Positions 1 through 9,900 of a stretch of DNA of 13,997 nt are shown here, piece after piece. This stretch comes from Acanthamoeba lenticulata (lineage: Eukaryota > Discosea > Longamoebia > Acanthamoebidae): NCBI GenBank assembly GCA_002179805.1, contig NAVB01000248.1:1-13997 (forward strand), in the 5' to 3' direction. Under the pieces are notes generated by a model. It saw only the letters and a program-made list of their open reading frames with translations, searched no databases and had not been told where the DNA came from. Positions within the stretch are counted from its first letter, which is position 1; each line of letters opens with the position of its first letter. The translations under genes were made by a program, and so were the position numbers.

Positions 1-1908
1 GAGGATGAGCGGGAGTTGGTCCTTGTAGTAGATGTACTGGAAGAGCTGCACACCCTTCCGGCGCAGGGTCACGAGGCCCGCCCGCTTGTAGAGTTGTTGC
101 TCCTCCCTGGCGCACGGCATGTGCACGTTAGAGCCGGTCGTCGGTTAGAGGGGCACGTGTGGGGAGGCGCAACTGTTTCTTGGCCATGGACACGATCTTG
201 GTGTGGTTGCGCACGGCCTCTGGGTCATGGATGCGCAGATCGTCCGACACGTCGGAGCCTGGCGCAGTAGAAACACAAATAATTAAATATTATAAATTTA
301 TAAATAACAGCATCATGACCATGAGAATGGCCGCGGCAGATATTGCGCCTTGAAGCAGCGAACAAGCGAGCGGGCAGAGGAGGAGGAAGAGGGGGATGAG
401 GCAGACGGGCGGGCACCTTTGGGTCCTACGCTGGCCGACAGCCGGCGAAGCTGCCCACCAAATACAGAGGCCGTGGCCAGGCTCACGTCCTCGACTGGAG
501 ACCAGGACAAAGAGAGGACGGGTCATGCCACGTCATTGTCAGACAAAAGATGTACACGCGCGCGGGTGGATGGGGGTTTAAGGGGTTGGGGGCCTGTCGT
601 ACTGGGCAGGGTCGCGTCGCACTGGGAGGCGTTGAGGGCGAGGAGGTCGGCGACGAGCTCGCGGCTGTTGTCCCGCGGCTTCTCGCGGTCGGCAGAGAGG
701 CCCTTAGCGTGGTGGTGGTGGTCGGGCGACCCGCCGCTGTTGGACAGCTTGCCGCCGTCGGTCGCTGCGCCCTTGTGGAGAAGGTCTAACTCGCTCTCAC
801 GCGTGGCGAGCGTGCCGTTGTTGCGGCCCTTGCTCGGCGTGGTGTGTCCATGCGGGGCGTGCTTCTCCGGCACTGGCGACTTGGGATAGTTGAGCGTTTC
901 TGTCTTGACGCCTGCAGGCCCCAAAAAACGCCACCGCACACACGTGCGAGCGCGCTCGAGCCGTCAGACCAACGGCGACGACGAAGACGTCATGATAAAA
1001 GCCGGGCTAGAGCGGGCCGGGGATTGGGGGGAAGAGGCGGCAGTTAAAGCAAAGGGAAGGCGCACTGGGGCCAGAGACGACGGCGAGGGGCTTGGTGTCA
1101 CTGCCGCCGGATCCGCCCAGCTTCCGCAGCGGCGAGAGCTCCTTCTTGATCAGGTTGCGCACGAATTGGATCGACTGCGTGTCCACCCCATCGGTCATCA
1201 TCCGCAAAACAAAAGAGAAACAAAGGGACAATTTGGGGGGGGGGGTGCCCGGGACAAACCTTGGAAACGGTAGGGCTGTCGCTCTTGAGGGCGATGCAAA
1301 AGAGATCGAGTTTGTGAAGCGTGTCCTTGGTGGGCACGTGCTGGGTGAGGTGCGTCTTTAGCAGCTTCACCACGACCGGAAGCACCTGTGTCGTACGATG
1401 ACCGGTGAGCAACAGGCGCATGGACCTTCGTGGCAGAGCGGGGGACACGTCGGCGAGACAAGAGGTGGAAAGATGTGCCGCTCTCCCTCGAAGCACGCAC
1501 GCAGCCAAGACAGAAAGAGAGAGAGAGAGAGAGAGTGCAGGTACCTGCTGGATCTGCGCCTTGGAGGTGTTAACCCTCTCGATAATCTTCTCGTACACTA
1601 ATTGTGATAAAGAAAATTGGGAAAAAGGTGTGAGGGAGAGTTACGCTTAAGGGAGATGCAGGCAACATGAATGAAAGAGAGGAGGGCAATTTTTAAATGC
1701 GGTGGGAGATTAGAGGGTGGTTGTGGTGCACACCAATATCCACAGTCTGAGGATTAGACAGATATTTGAGGAGCTTGCGGGTCGCATCTTGGGAGGGAGA
1801 GGGCTGAGTGTTTTCCACCACCACAGTTGTGATGAGGCGCTCCCACAGCTTTCTGTTTTGCTGTTGCGGCGGCCCCGGGCTCTTGCCCCCCTCGATGGTC
1901 GCCCTCAT
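1..1908 (-). CDS. Unrecognised multi-exon protein, helical N-terminal half (partial, continues past left edge)
   Basis: I do not recognise this family. Exons read on the minus strand: 1908-1734, 1597-1545, 1385-1260, 1174-1066, 911-603, 494-417, 258-174 and 106 to the edge. Every junction is GT-AG and every phase matches, giving 347 codons in the window. Residues about 20-145 are leucine-rich and predicted all-helical (segments such as LPVVVKLLKTHL and FVRNLIKKELSPLRKL), like an ARM/HEAT or VHS-type helical stack; that is an impression, not a domain hit. Next comes a polar, probably disordered region with a HHHH run, then a segment with LRRLSAS (a PKA-type site), then a basic, aromatic-rich stretch (LYKRAGLVTLRRKGVQLFQY) cut by the window edge. 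The start chosen is the ATG at 1908-1906, the first in the open frame. The frame stays open upstream to an acceptor-like CTAG near 1978, so a further 5' exon, perhaps using the ATG at 2070, is possible. It lies about 200 bp downstream of the RhoGEF gene on the same strand. Confidence 0.72.
1516..1535. repeat. (AG)n microsatellite in an intron
   Basis: An uninterrupted AG dinucleotide run lies in the intron 1544-1386 of the unrecognised minus-strand gene, nine bases from its 5' splice site. On the transcript it reads as a CT run. Confidence 0.9.
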
Positions 1909-2110
1909 TGGCTGATGTTTCCGCTCCCGTCCTTCCCTTCTCGGAGACCTTTGACCTCTTTCGCGGCCCAGCAGCAACTAGTTGTTGAGGAAGGTTCAAG
2001 ACCCAAAAAATCAAATCAAAAATTGCACACAGGCCAAAAATTCATTTCGGACGTCCAGGAAATTGTACATTTTCCCTTTCCTTTTGCTTTGGAGAGGAAG
2101 GAGGTCACAG
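1909..2110. other. Short tandem intergenic gap between two minus-strand genes
   Basis: About 200 bp separates the stop of the RhoGEF gene (2113-2111) from the first supported ATG of the next minus-strand gene. It is AT-richer than the flanking exons. It must hold the 3' UTR of one gene and the promoter and 5' UTR of the other. I see no clear TATA box or canonical polyadenylation signal. A minus-strand ATG at 2070-2068 opens a short frame of about 19 codons that could be an upstream ORF or a missed first exon. Confidence 0.5.
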
Positions 2111-5100
2111 TCAAGGCTCAGCCTCAGGCTCCTCCTCCTCATCGCTCTCGCCACAAAGGTCCTTTTTGTACAGTTCCTGAGCCATGGCATTGATCTTCTC
2201 GACCCAGCGCGTCTTCTGATAGGGGAGAGAACCGGTGATGGTGACCTTGGTCTTGTCGTTGAGCGTGGACACCACCTGGAAGCCCTTGTCGTCTTCGAGC
2301 ACGAAGATCTGCCGCAGGTTAAAGGCCAGCACTTTGCTGAACTTGGCCTCGCTCTTCTTGCTGCCCTTCTTCACCACCGATCCGAAGAGGAGCATGTCGT
2401 TGAAGAGGAACAGCTGACAGGGCTTGTACGTGGGGCCCTTGTCCACGTCCACCTTGTCGAATCGTTCCTCCATCAGGAAATGCCGGTGCGGGACCACCAG
2501 CGAGAACGTCGGCTGGAATCGATCGATTCCCCCCAACCCAAACAACCCAAACAACCCCATCAAGCCGTTCGTGTGAGCGGGTGAGCACGCGAGGGAGCAG
2601 CGCGAGGGCGGTCGTGTACGTCGTCCGGGCTCGGCATAAATCGCGCCTGGAGGAGACTCATGACGTTCTTTGTCTCGACCTGCTTCGTCCTGGCGTTGAT
2701 CTCTTCCATGATGCCCCCTGCGTACCTCCCCACCACCCCCATGAAAGATCCGCCACACAGCCGCGCGTGAGCGTGAGCAGAGACAGAGCAGGCTCAGCAG
2801 TGCGCGCCCGCGTACGCAGTTTCTCCAGACACACGCGAAGCTGCTCAAAGTCGCTGTGGCTCTCGCTGGTGTTCTTGGCGATCTCCTGCGCTTACGTGAC
2901 CCCCAAAAGAAAAAAAGGAAAAAAGGAAAGGGGCGGTGGGAGATCGTGAGCCCCCCCCCAAGGCTTGTCCACGCACGAGAGCCCCCCCCCCCCAAAACCA
3001 AGGGACGAAGCCTGACCTTGAAGAGGAGCGGGTATTTGGTCACCCGCTGCAGCGGCTTGATGAGGTACTAGACAACCCCAGGAGGGAACACATACGACCA
3101 CGGTGAGATACAAAATACGATCAAGAAGAAGAACAACGTTGGCGAAAAATAAAATAAAATAAAAAGCGGCCGAGTAGTAGGGAGGTCGTACCGACCGCAG
3201 GTCGAGGTTCTTGCAGTCCGGCATGTTTTGGATCTCCTGAGCAAGTTGTGATCCACACACACCAACCACCACCGCGTTCATTGGGCGATGAACACGGGGC
3301 GGTATCATGTAGGGGAGGTGCGTGTCAGCGTCAAGCATCCGGCAGGACGTCTGGAAGAAATCCGCAGGGGGAGGGCGGCACCGGATTGAAAAGAGGGGGG
3401 GAGGGGGAAGAGGAGGGGAGTCACACACCAGCATCAAGCTCTGCAGCTTGGTGCTCTGATCGACAAGCCTCTTGGCGCGGGTCAGGGCCAGGTTGTGATT
3501 GGCGCAGTAGATGATGTAAATGCGCAAGTAGTCGATCTGTCCCCCCCCCCCCAACGCCAGCCCGAACCAAACGGCGAGGTGAGGAATCATCGTCAGAGTC
3601 AAGAAAGAAGAAGGCCACGCGAGAGAGAGAGAGAGAGAGGCGTCAAGGCGTACAAAGCGAACGAAGCGGCCCGCAATGTCCTGCTGATTGGACGGCAGTT
3701 GTTCGATGCCCTCCAGCGCCCGGCAGATTTCCTACAGCCGCGCATGTACGTACGTACCAGAGGGGAGGGAGGTGAGTTCCATGGATGGAAAGAGGCGGCA
3801 GGCTAAAGTCAGTGAGCCAGCAGCGCGGTCGGGGGGCCCACCCCTGAGAGCACCAACAACTCGTCCACGTTTCCGAAGATCCGTTGGATGTCGGTATCGG
3901 CCACCAGCCCCGATTTTTCGACTCGCAAGCGCCAGCACTGAAGCGCCAGGCCACATTAGAAAATGAAATAAAACAAAATAAAACAAAATAACAAACAAAA
4001 AAAATCAGGAGGATGGGGCTGCTCCCACGCACTTCGGTGATGAGCTGCAGGTCGCGCTTGTAGTTGTTTTCGGTGGTCACGAACTCATCGACCACCATCA
4101 TTCGGTGCTGCACCTTTTTCGGGTCCTGAGTGAGAGTAATGATGAGGATGAAGTGAGACCCCCTCCACAGGGCCGATTGTGCCACCCACCCAGGTGGAGG
4201 AGGGGGCGTGATGCGCGCGCACCTCTGCCGTGGCCCTGATGCCCATCTCCTTGAGCTGTGTTTCTGATTATGGCGTTGGGGGAGGAGGAGGGAGCGGAGG
4301 TCGTCAGGGTCACGCAACGCCCCCCCCCCCCAATTCTCCCCATTCGCTCCTCGGGGAGTCGTGCGTACTGCTGAGGATGGTGCTGATGGTATGGGAGCGC
4401 AGAGTCTGCATGACCTGCCGCTGCCACAGGCGATCGTCCTCGGCCTTGGATTCGGTTGGCTCTTCCTTACTGGCGGGCGCCGTCTGGGCGTTGGAATCAA
4501 CGTTGGGATTGGCCTCATCGCGCGGACCTGTGACTTCGATCTCGGGGAGGAGGGCAGGCTGGTGGTCCTGGAGCACGCTCTCGAGACGTTGCGACAGCAT
4601 CGCCCGCCTTCTCTCGCGGCTGATGATCTGCGAACCCGACGACCGGCCGAACAGCTCCTCGTTGTTCTCGTCTGACTTCCTCATGGCGGACCGGTCCATG
4701 GTGGCCCCCCGGCGGTTGCGCTCAGGTTTGACCTTGGGAATCGCCGCCATGGGGGCTGATGCTGATGCTGACGCGGACAGCGACAGTTTTTTCTCGGCGG
4801 TGAGGTCCTGCGTTTGAGCCCGCTCGCGTGAGCTCGCGAAGCCCGATTCCGGTTCCGGGTCTGGAATGTCTTCGCTGCTCTTGGAGGAGGGCAACCTTGG
4901 CGAACGGCGGGTGGAGATGCCATCATTGCTCGATAAGGACAATGAGATGGACGAAGACGAGGAAGAGGCTCTGCGGGGCGAGAGGGCCGGATCACTCGAC
5001 GAAGAAGACGAAGACGAAGACGAGGCTCTGCGGGGCGGAATGTCCAGGTCACCGGCCGGCGAGGAGCTCGTGGAGACGCGGGGAGTGCGGCTTGAGCGCG

Positions 5101-6573
5101 GCTTCTCCACTTTAACCGGCTCCTTCTCACGCGTCCGCGCACTCCTGGCGCGCCCCGCAAAGTCGTCGCGCGCCGAATCGTCTTTCGCGGCCGCCAGCTC
5201 GTCCGAGGACGACTCGCGGCGCCCTAGCAAGGGCGGCGTCAGCGTTAGGGTGGGAAGCTTCCTGCACTCATGACCCAGCCCCATTTGATGCCGACGTCGG
5301 CGACAAGTGAGTGGGCTCTGGGCCAGTTAACTGTGCCAGTGAGTGAGCAGGGACGCACCGAGGCCGGGTGGGCGGGGTGCCTTCGGATTGGCTGGCCGAG
5401 GAGCTTCGATCGCTGTCCTTGTCGCGGGAGGTGCGCTCAGAGGCCACGCGCGGCCGACGCTCGTCCTTACTCCTGGCCGTGTCACCGCTGCTTTCGGTCT
5501 TGCTTGTCTTCCTCCCCTCGCGGTCCTTCTCGCGGTCCCTCTCTTTGTCTCGATCTCGATCGCGGTCCCGGCTGTCCTTGCCATCCCTCTCACGGTCGCG
5601 ATGATCGCGGTCTCGGTCTCGATCCCGGTTGCGATCCCGACTGTCCTTGCTGTCCCTCTCGCGGGCCTTGCTGGTGTCCTCCGTGCCGCGGCGATGCGAT
5701 CGGGCGCTGGCAGAGCGCACGATTGTTTTGTCGTTCTCGCTGTTGACGGACAGAAGATCGCGCTTTCCTCCGTCTTCATCGCTATTGTAGCCGCTTTCGC
5801 TGTTCCTGCTCCGGTCCGAGCGCTTAGATGGCTCGCGTGGTCGCTTGTCGACGAGCTCCTTGTCCTCGCTCCGCTTGGGTCTGACCAGCACAGGTCCAGA
5901 GCTGTGGAACTGGGTGTTGTCGGTGTAGATCGGGGCCTGTTTGCCCGAGATGGTGTGGTAGGCCGATCGAAAGAGTTTTGTGATCTCTTCGTTGTTACCC
6001 GCCATGTCGAGCGCCGTTTGTCCCGTCATGTGCTACGCAGATATGCCCAATAGGTTAGCATGATGAGCTCTATGTGTGTGTGTGATGAGGTATCCGAGTA
6101 CCCGGAGCGTGGGATCTGCACCATAGCGTAGCAGAAGCTTGGCCACCTCTACGTGGCCCTCGTAGCAGGCTCGCATCAGTGCCTATTGCAGCGCAGCACC
6201 CAGGGTTGGCTTGTGAGGCAATGCCAGGAGTAAAAGCCCACTCACCGGGGCACGTGGAGGGTTGAGAGCGTACCGTCTGAAGTGGGTCAGCACCAGCCAC
6301 AGACCAACCACGGTGAAAGAGGGAATGTCATTACTCACGCTCAAACACGCCAAGCACAAGAGAAAAGAAAAAGGAAGGAGGGAGGAGGAGGCGTGCCCCA
6401 TCTTTGTCCTGATTTGGTTGCAAATGGGTTCAAGTTAGCCAGGTAAAATTGGAGAGATCATGATGTAATTGGCGTGGCAAACGTACGTAAGAGTCAACAT
6501 CTGCACCCGCCTTGAGAAGGCTCTCCACCTGTCGTAAATCGCCCCGTCCTGCGGCAGCACACAAATCTCCCAT
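2111..6573 (-). CDS. Ankyrin-repeat RhoGEF with DH-PH module
   Basis: Predicted guanine-nucleotide exchange factor for Rho/Rac GTPases. Supported exons (minus): 6573-6487, 6182-6102, 6032-5359, 5261-4369, 4263-4223, 4125-4033, 3937-3854, 3731-3654, 3536-3429, 3236-3192, 3067-3017, 2885-2816, 2717-2620 and 2512-2111, stop TGA. Phases match throughout except between the first two, where an exon may be missing. Without it the protein is 934 aa. Domain order: N-terminal ankyrin repeats (LLKAGADVD; RACYEGHVEVAKLLLRYGAD; TGQTALDMAGNNEEITKLF). Then a long low-complexity linker with an Arg/Asp/Glu-rich block and poly-Ser tracts. Then a DH domain starting at VVDEFVTTENNYKRDLQLI and holding IFGNVDELL and the hallmark LIKPLQRVTKYPLLFK. 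Last, a PH domain (PCQLFLFNDMLLFG to TRWVEKINAMAQEL) and an acidic tail. DH catalyses exchange and PH usually tunes membrane binding, so action at the cortex or membrane is expected. The start ATG at 6573 begins the ankyrin frame and sits in a good context (AAGATGG). No catalytic element of DH looks lost. Confidence 0.88.
3541..3552. repeat. C12 homopolymer beside a 3' splice site (G12 on the transcript)
   Basis: A run of twelve C lies immediately upstream, in minus-strand sense, of the acceptor ACAG that opens the DH exon 3536-3429. Similar runs lie in other introns: G11 at 1235-1245, C9 at 2951-2959, C12 at 2982-2993, C12 at 4320-4331, C9 at 10015-10023, C11 at 12567-12577, G11 at 12676-12686 and G11 at 13207-13217. 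Confidence 0.85.
3621..3639. repeat. (GA)n microsatellite in an intron of the RhoGEF gene
   Basis: A GA run lies in the DH-domain intron 3653-3537, close to its 5' splice site. On the transcript it reads as CT repeats, the same arrangement as the run at 1516-1535. Confidence 0.9.
4941..5040 (-). repeat. Duplicated PRRAS/poly-Ser coding repeat in the RhoGEF linker
   Basis: Two imperfect copies of a unit of about 57 bp encode Pro-Arg-Arg-Ala-Ser followed by a serine run. The shared core gaggctctgcggggcg occurs at 4965-4980 and again at 5022-5037, each preceded by a (gacgaa)-type serine-codon tract. The frame is kept in both copies. This looks like local tandem duplication inside a disordered linker. 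Confidence 0.8.
5505..5665 (-). repeat. Arg/Asp/Glu dipeptide-rich low-complexity segment of the RhoGEF
   Basis: The exon 6032-5359 encodes a run of RD, RE and KD dipeptides such as RDRDRDRDHRDRERDGKDSR, interspersed with Lys and Ser. The DNA is a degenerate array of (cg)atc(tc)cg-type hexamers, seen on the plus strand as repeated cggtc/cgatct words. Mixed-charge stretches of this kind are common in disordered linkers and in nuclear RS/RD proteins. Here the segment joins the ankyrin and DH-PH parts. Confidence 0.75.
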
Positions 6574-6976
6574 CTTGGGAGGCACGGCAAGCTAAGCAGG
6601 ACTGGTTGTGGGTAGCTACAAGCCCGCTGCCATAGGCCACTGGACTTGTTGTCCTTCAAAAAGAAAAGCGCAGAGCACGGCATCTGGGCTGGGTTTGCCT
6701 TGTATGGGGCGGCTTTCCATTCAGGAGAACACGACCCCACGGTCCACCGCGCTTTCCTTTTCATGTTTAGCATTCTGAGCGTGCCTGCCGCACATACCAG
6801 ATACTGCCTAGCGACGAGCAACGCCAGAGCGAGACCACCACAACCCGTTTTACCTGAGCGAGAGCTGAGCCCATTCCCTGCACCTGACCAGGGCTTGCCC
6901 TTTATAAAGGGCCAACTACGACGTGTGTGTCACACGAAACCTCCACCACCCTCACCCACCACTTGTGAACCAAAAG
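6574..6976. promoter_or_regulatory. Divergent intergenic region between the RhoGEF and regA-like genes
   Basis: This 403-bp segment separates two start codons pointing away from each other (6573 minus, 6977 plus), so it must hold both promoters. A TATA box is visible only on the regA side. On the RhoGEF side I see no convincing core element. The plus-strand open frame at 6646-7029 has no recognisable content and overlaps exon 1 of regA in another frame, so I treat it as non-coding. Confidence 0.6.
6903..6908 (+). promoter_or_regulatory. TATA box of the regA-like gene
   Basis: The sequence TTTATAAAGG contains TATAAA 74 bp upstream of the ATG at 6977. A start site about 25-30 bp downstream would give a 5' UTR of roughly 40 nt, typical of compact protist genes. 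The region between has a CACC-rich stretch and no upstream ATG. The role is inferred from sequence and position. Confidence 0.6.
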
Positions 6977-9900
6977 ATGCAATCGGCTCTCGGATGGCAT
7001 CCCAAAGAAATCAAGATCTTGGTGGTTGATGATGAACCCACTGCTCGCCTCGTGGTGCGCAAGCTCCTCGAAAAGACTGGCTACACCGGTAAACCCTCCC
7101 CTCCCTCTAGTCCTGCGGACTGCACATCCGGCCGTTGCCTCGGTCAGAGACTGCACGACGGGAAAGCCCTCGTTCGTGTTCTCGGAATGGGTCTCCCTTA
7201 ATGGGAGATGGAGAAAGAGAGATGAAGAGGCTTTGCGGTGGTTGACCCGGACTACTCGGTTGCTGTGCACCCTATGCACGTGCAGAGGTCGAAGTGGTGG
7301 AGAGCGGCCGCAAGGCAATCGAACTGATTGAAACGAAGTCCTTCAACCTCGTGCTATGCGATCTTCACATGCCTGACATCGACGGTACGCCGCTTCTTGG
7401 ACTCATCGCCACACCTGCCCCCTCCCTTCCCTCCATTCGGGCCCCGGGCCTTGGCCGCCCTCACACTCGTGCCGTGCCGCTTCTTCCCCCAAATTGGGCG
7501 TGACCGGCCAGGCATCGGCGTGGTCAAGGCCGTGCGCAAGCAGTCCCACATGGACGACTCGCCCATCGTGAGTGCGTGCTCCCCTCTTCTGGAAAAACGG
7601 CTTGCTCTCTTTTGTAGTACTTGTGGTCGTGGCGGCGGGCTCACGTTGTGCGTGGCTTCAGTGATGTCTGCCACCGAGGACCTGAACATTGTCTACAGGT
7701 GCCTGAGCGAGGGAGCCGACGACTACCTCCTCAAGGTGCGCGCTCGCCCCGCCTCGCGATCACCTCTCATTTCTCTCCTCTCTCTCTCTTTCCTCTTGCC
7801 TCCTTCTTCTCCCGCTGACCGCTCGCAATTGGTTGGTGACGCCTTTTCGCCTTGGCGCAGCCCATCCAAGCGAACGCCGTGAAGAACCTCTGGCAGAACG
7901 TGTGGCGTAAGCGCAAGGAGAAGGAGACGGCCAACATGCTCTCCCACGAGCGCAACAAGTCCAAGGCCATGGACGAGGAGCTCGTGGGCCTCCGCAAGCA
8001 AGTGGAGTCTCTCAAGAGTCAGGTTTCTAGCCACCTCCCTCCCCCTCTCCCTCCTCCTCCTCCTCCTCCTCCTCCTACAACTCTTTTCAGTAATCCAGAT
8101 CTCGAGAAGCAACGGCTTGAGAGAGAGAGAGAGAGAGAGTACGCACTGACAATGACGATGGAATGCGGGGAACCAGTTCTCCGAGGCCGTGGAGACGCCA
8201 ATCAACGTCATCACGCGCACCATCGACGAGATCACCAAGACAGAGGGCCTTACGTCGGAAGTGCGGTCGGCCCTCTCCGTCATCATCAAGTCGCTCAACT
8301 CGTCCAACCTCTATAAGCCGGCCTTCACCAAGTTCCTTTCCACTGGTTCCTCCCTCCTCCTCTCTCTCCTCTTCTTCCTCGTCTCGTTCTTGGCTGACGT
8401 TATGTCGTCTTGGTGATGGCCATTTCTGTCGCGGTCGCCACCAGGTGGCAACCAGCTGGACTCGATGACGCAGGACTGGCTGACACGCGAGTTGGCCTAC
8501 GAGTCGGTGTTTGACGAGCAGGTCTCCTCGGCCGCCACGCCCACCTCGTGGCCGCACGTGCGCGAGGCCGACGGCACGCAGGCGCAGAGCGACCGCATCA
8601 CGAAGCTGCGCAGCTGGGACTTTGACGTCTGGCAGTATGATGAAGAGGTTCTCTCTCTCTCTCTCTCTCCCTCTTTTCCCCTTCCCGCAATATTTTTTCT
8701 TTTTTAATATGGAAATAATATATGGGGCCGCGCGATGGCTGACCACGTGGGATGATGATGATGATGGCCACGGAGCAGGAGTTGCTGCTGTTCCTGGAGG
8801 AGATGTTCCGGGACTTTGACCTGATCAACCTGTTCAAGATCGAGGAGCAAAAGCTGCGCGCCTTCCTCATCGAGGTCCGGAACGGCTACTCCAAGAAGAA
8901 CCCCTACCACAACTTCCGACACGCGTTTGACGTCACCCACTGCTGCTACTACCTCCTCACCTCTGGCGGCGCCAGTACGCCATCCTCTCCCTCTCTTCGC
9001 TCTATGGCGGTGATGAAGATGGCGTGCCGCTGATGGCGTGACCACCGTTCTGCTCAACAGTGGAGCTGGTGACGCACCTGGAGATCTTTGCGCTGCTGAT
9101 CTCTGCCATCTGCCACGACTTTGAGCACCCGGGCCTCAACAACACGTTCCTGGCCAACACCTCCAACTCACTCGCGCTCCGCTACAACGACAAGTCCATC
9201 CTGGAGAACCACCACTGCGCCAGGTTTGTGTGTTTGTGTCTGTTGTCGCGCGTGTGCGCCATTGGGCCCACCCACCCGATCCGACATCGGTCTCGGCGCA
9301 CACTGAGACGGGTGATGCGCGCAGGGCCTTCCTCCTCATGCGGAAGAAGGAGACCGAGATCCTGGCGGGCCTCTCCGACATCGAGTACCGCGAGTTCAGG
9401 AAGATCGTCGTCAACTGCATTCTCGCCACGGATATGCTCAAGCACGTCGAGATCGTCACCAAGTGCGTCCAACCTTTCTTTTCTTTTGAAAGATATTTCC
9501 ATGTATTTTCTTTCCATCGTCTTGGCCTCTTGGACCAACCAGCAACACTTGGTGTTTGGCGGGCTGTCGGGGAGGAGCGCAGGTTCACGACGATGGTGGA
9601 TCAGTTCACGCGTGACAACCGGGAGCACCGCGCGCTGCTGCTGGAGATCATCCTCAAGTGCGCCGACATCTCCAACCCGACTCGCCCGCAGCGGGTGGCG
9701 GCCTACTGGTCCCAGATGGTCCAGGAGGAGTTCTTTGCCCAGGTTCGCCCCCCTCCTCCCTCCCTCCCCCCTTGGCCAAGGTTTCGCCATTCTCCCCAGA
9801 GATCTCCTGAGATGAGAACCCCGCGCACACTCACATTGGCTCGCTCGTGTGTGCAGGGCGACAAAGAGAAGGAGGAGGGCCTGCCGGTCTCGCCCTTCAT

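Noticed and set aside
3290..3360. Candidate extra DH exon encoding CRMLDADTHLPYMIPP within intron 3428-3237
   Set aside because: It follows an acceptor-like CCAG, but no donor keeps phase 0. The DH sequence is already continuous when exon 3536-3429 joins exon 3236-3192. A rare cassette exon cannot be excluded.
5505..5665. Regular repeats resembling a CRISPR or structural array
   Set aside because: The repeats are degenerate hexamers in frame with RD/RE codons of the RhoGEF exon and have no spacer-repeat periodicity.
6646..7029. Plus-strand open frame of 127 codons in the divergent promoter region
   Set aside because: It overlaps regA exon 1 in a different frame, has no recognisable motif, spans the TATA box and does not resemble the exon composition of its neighbours.
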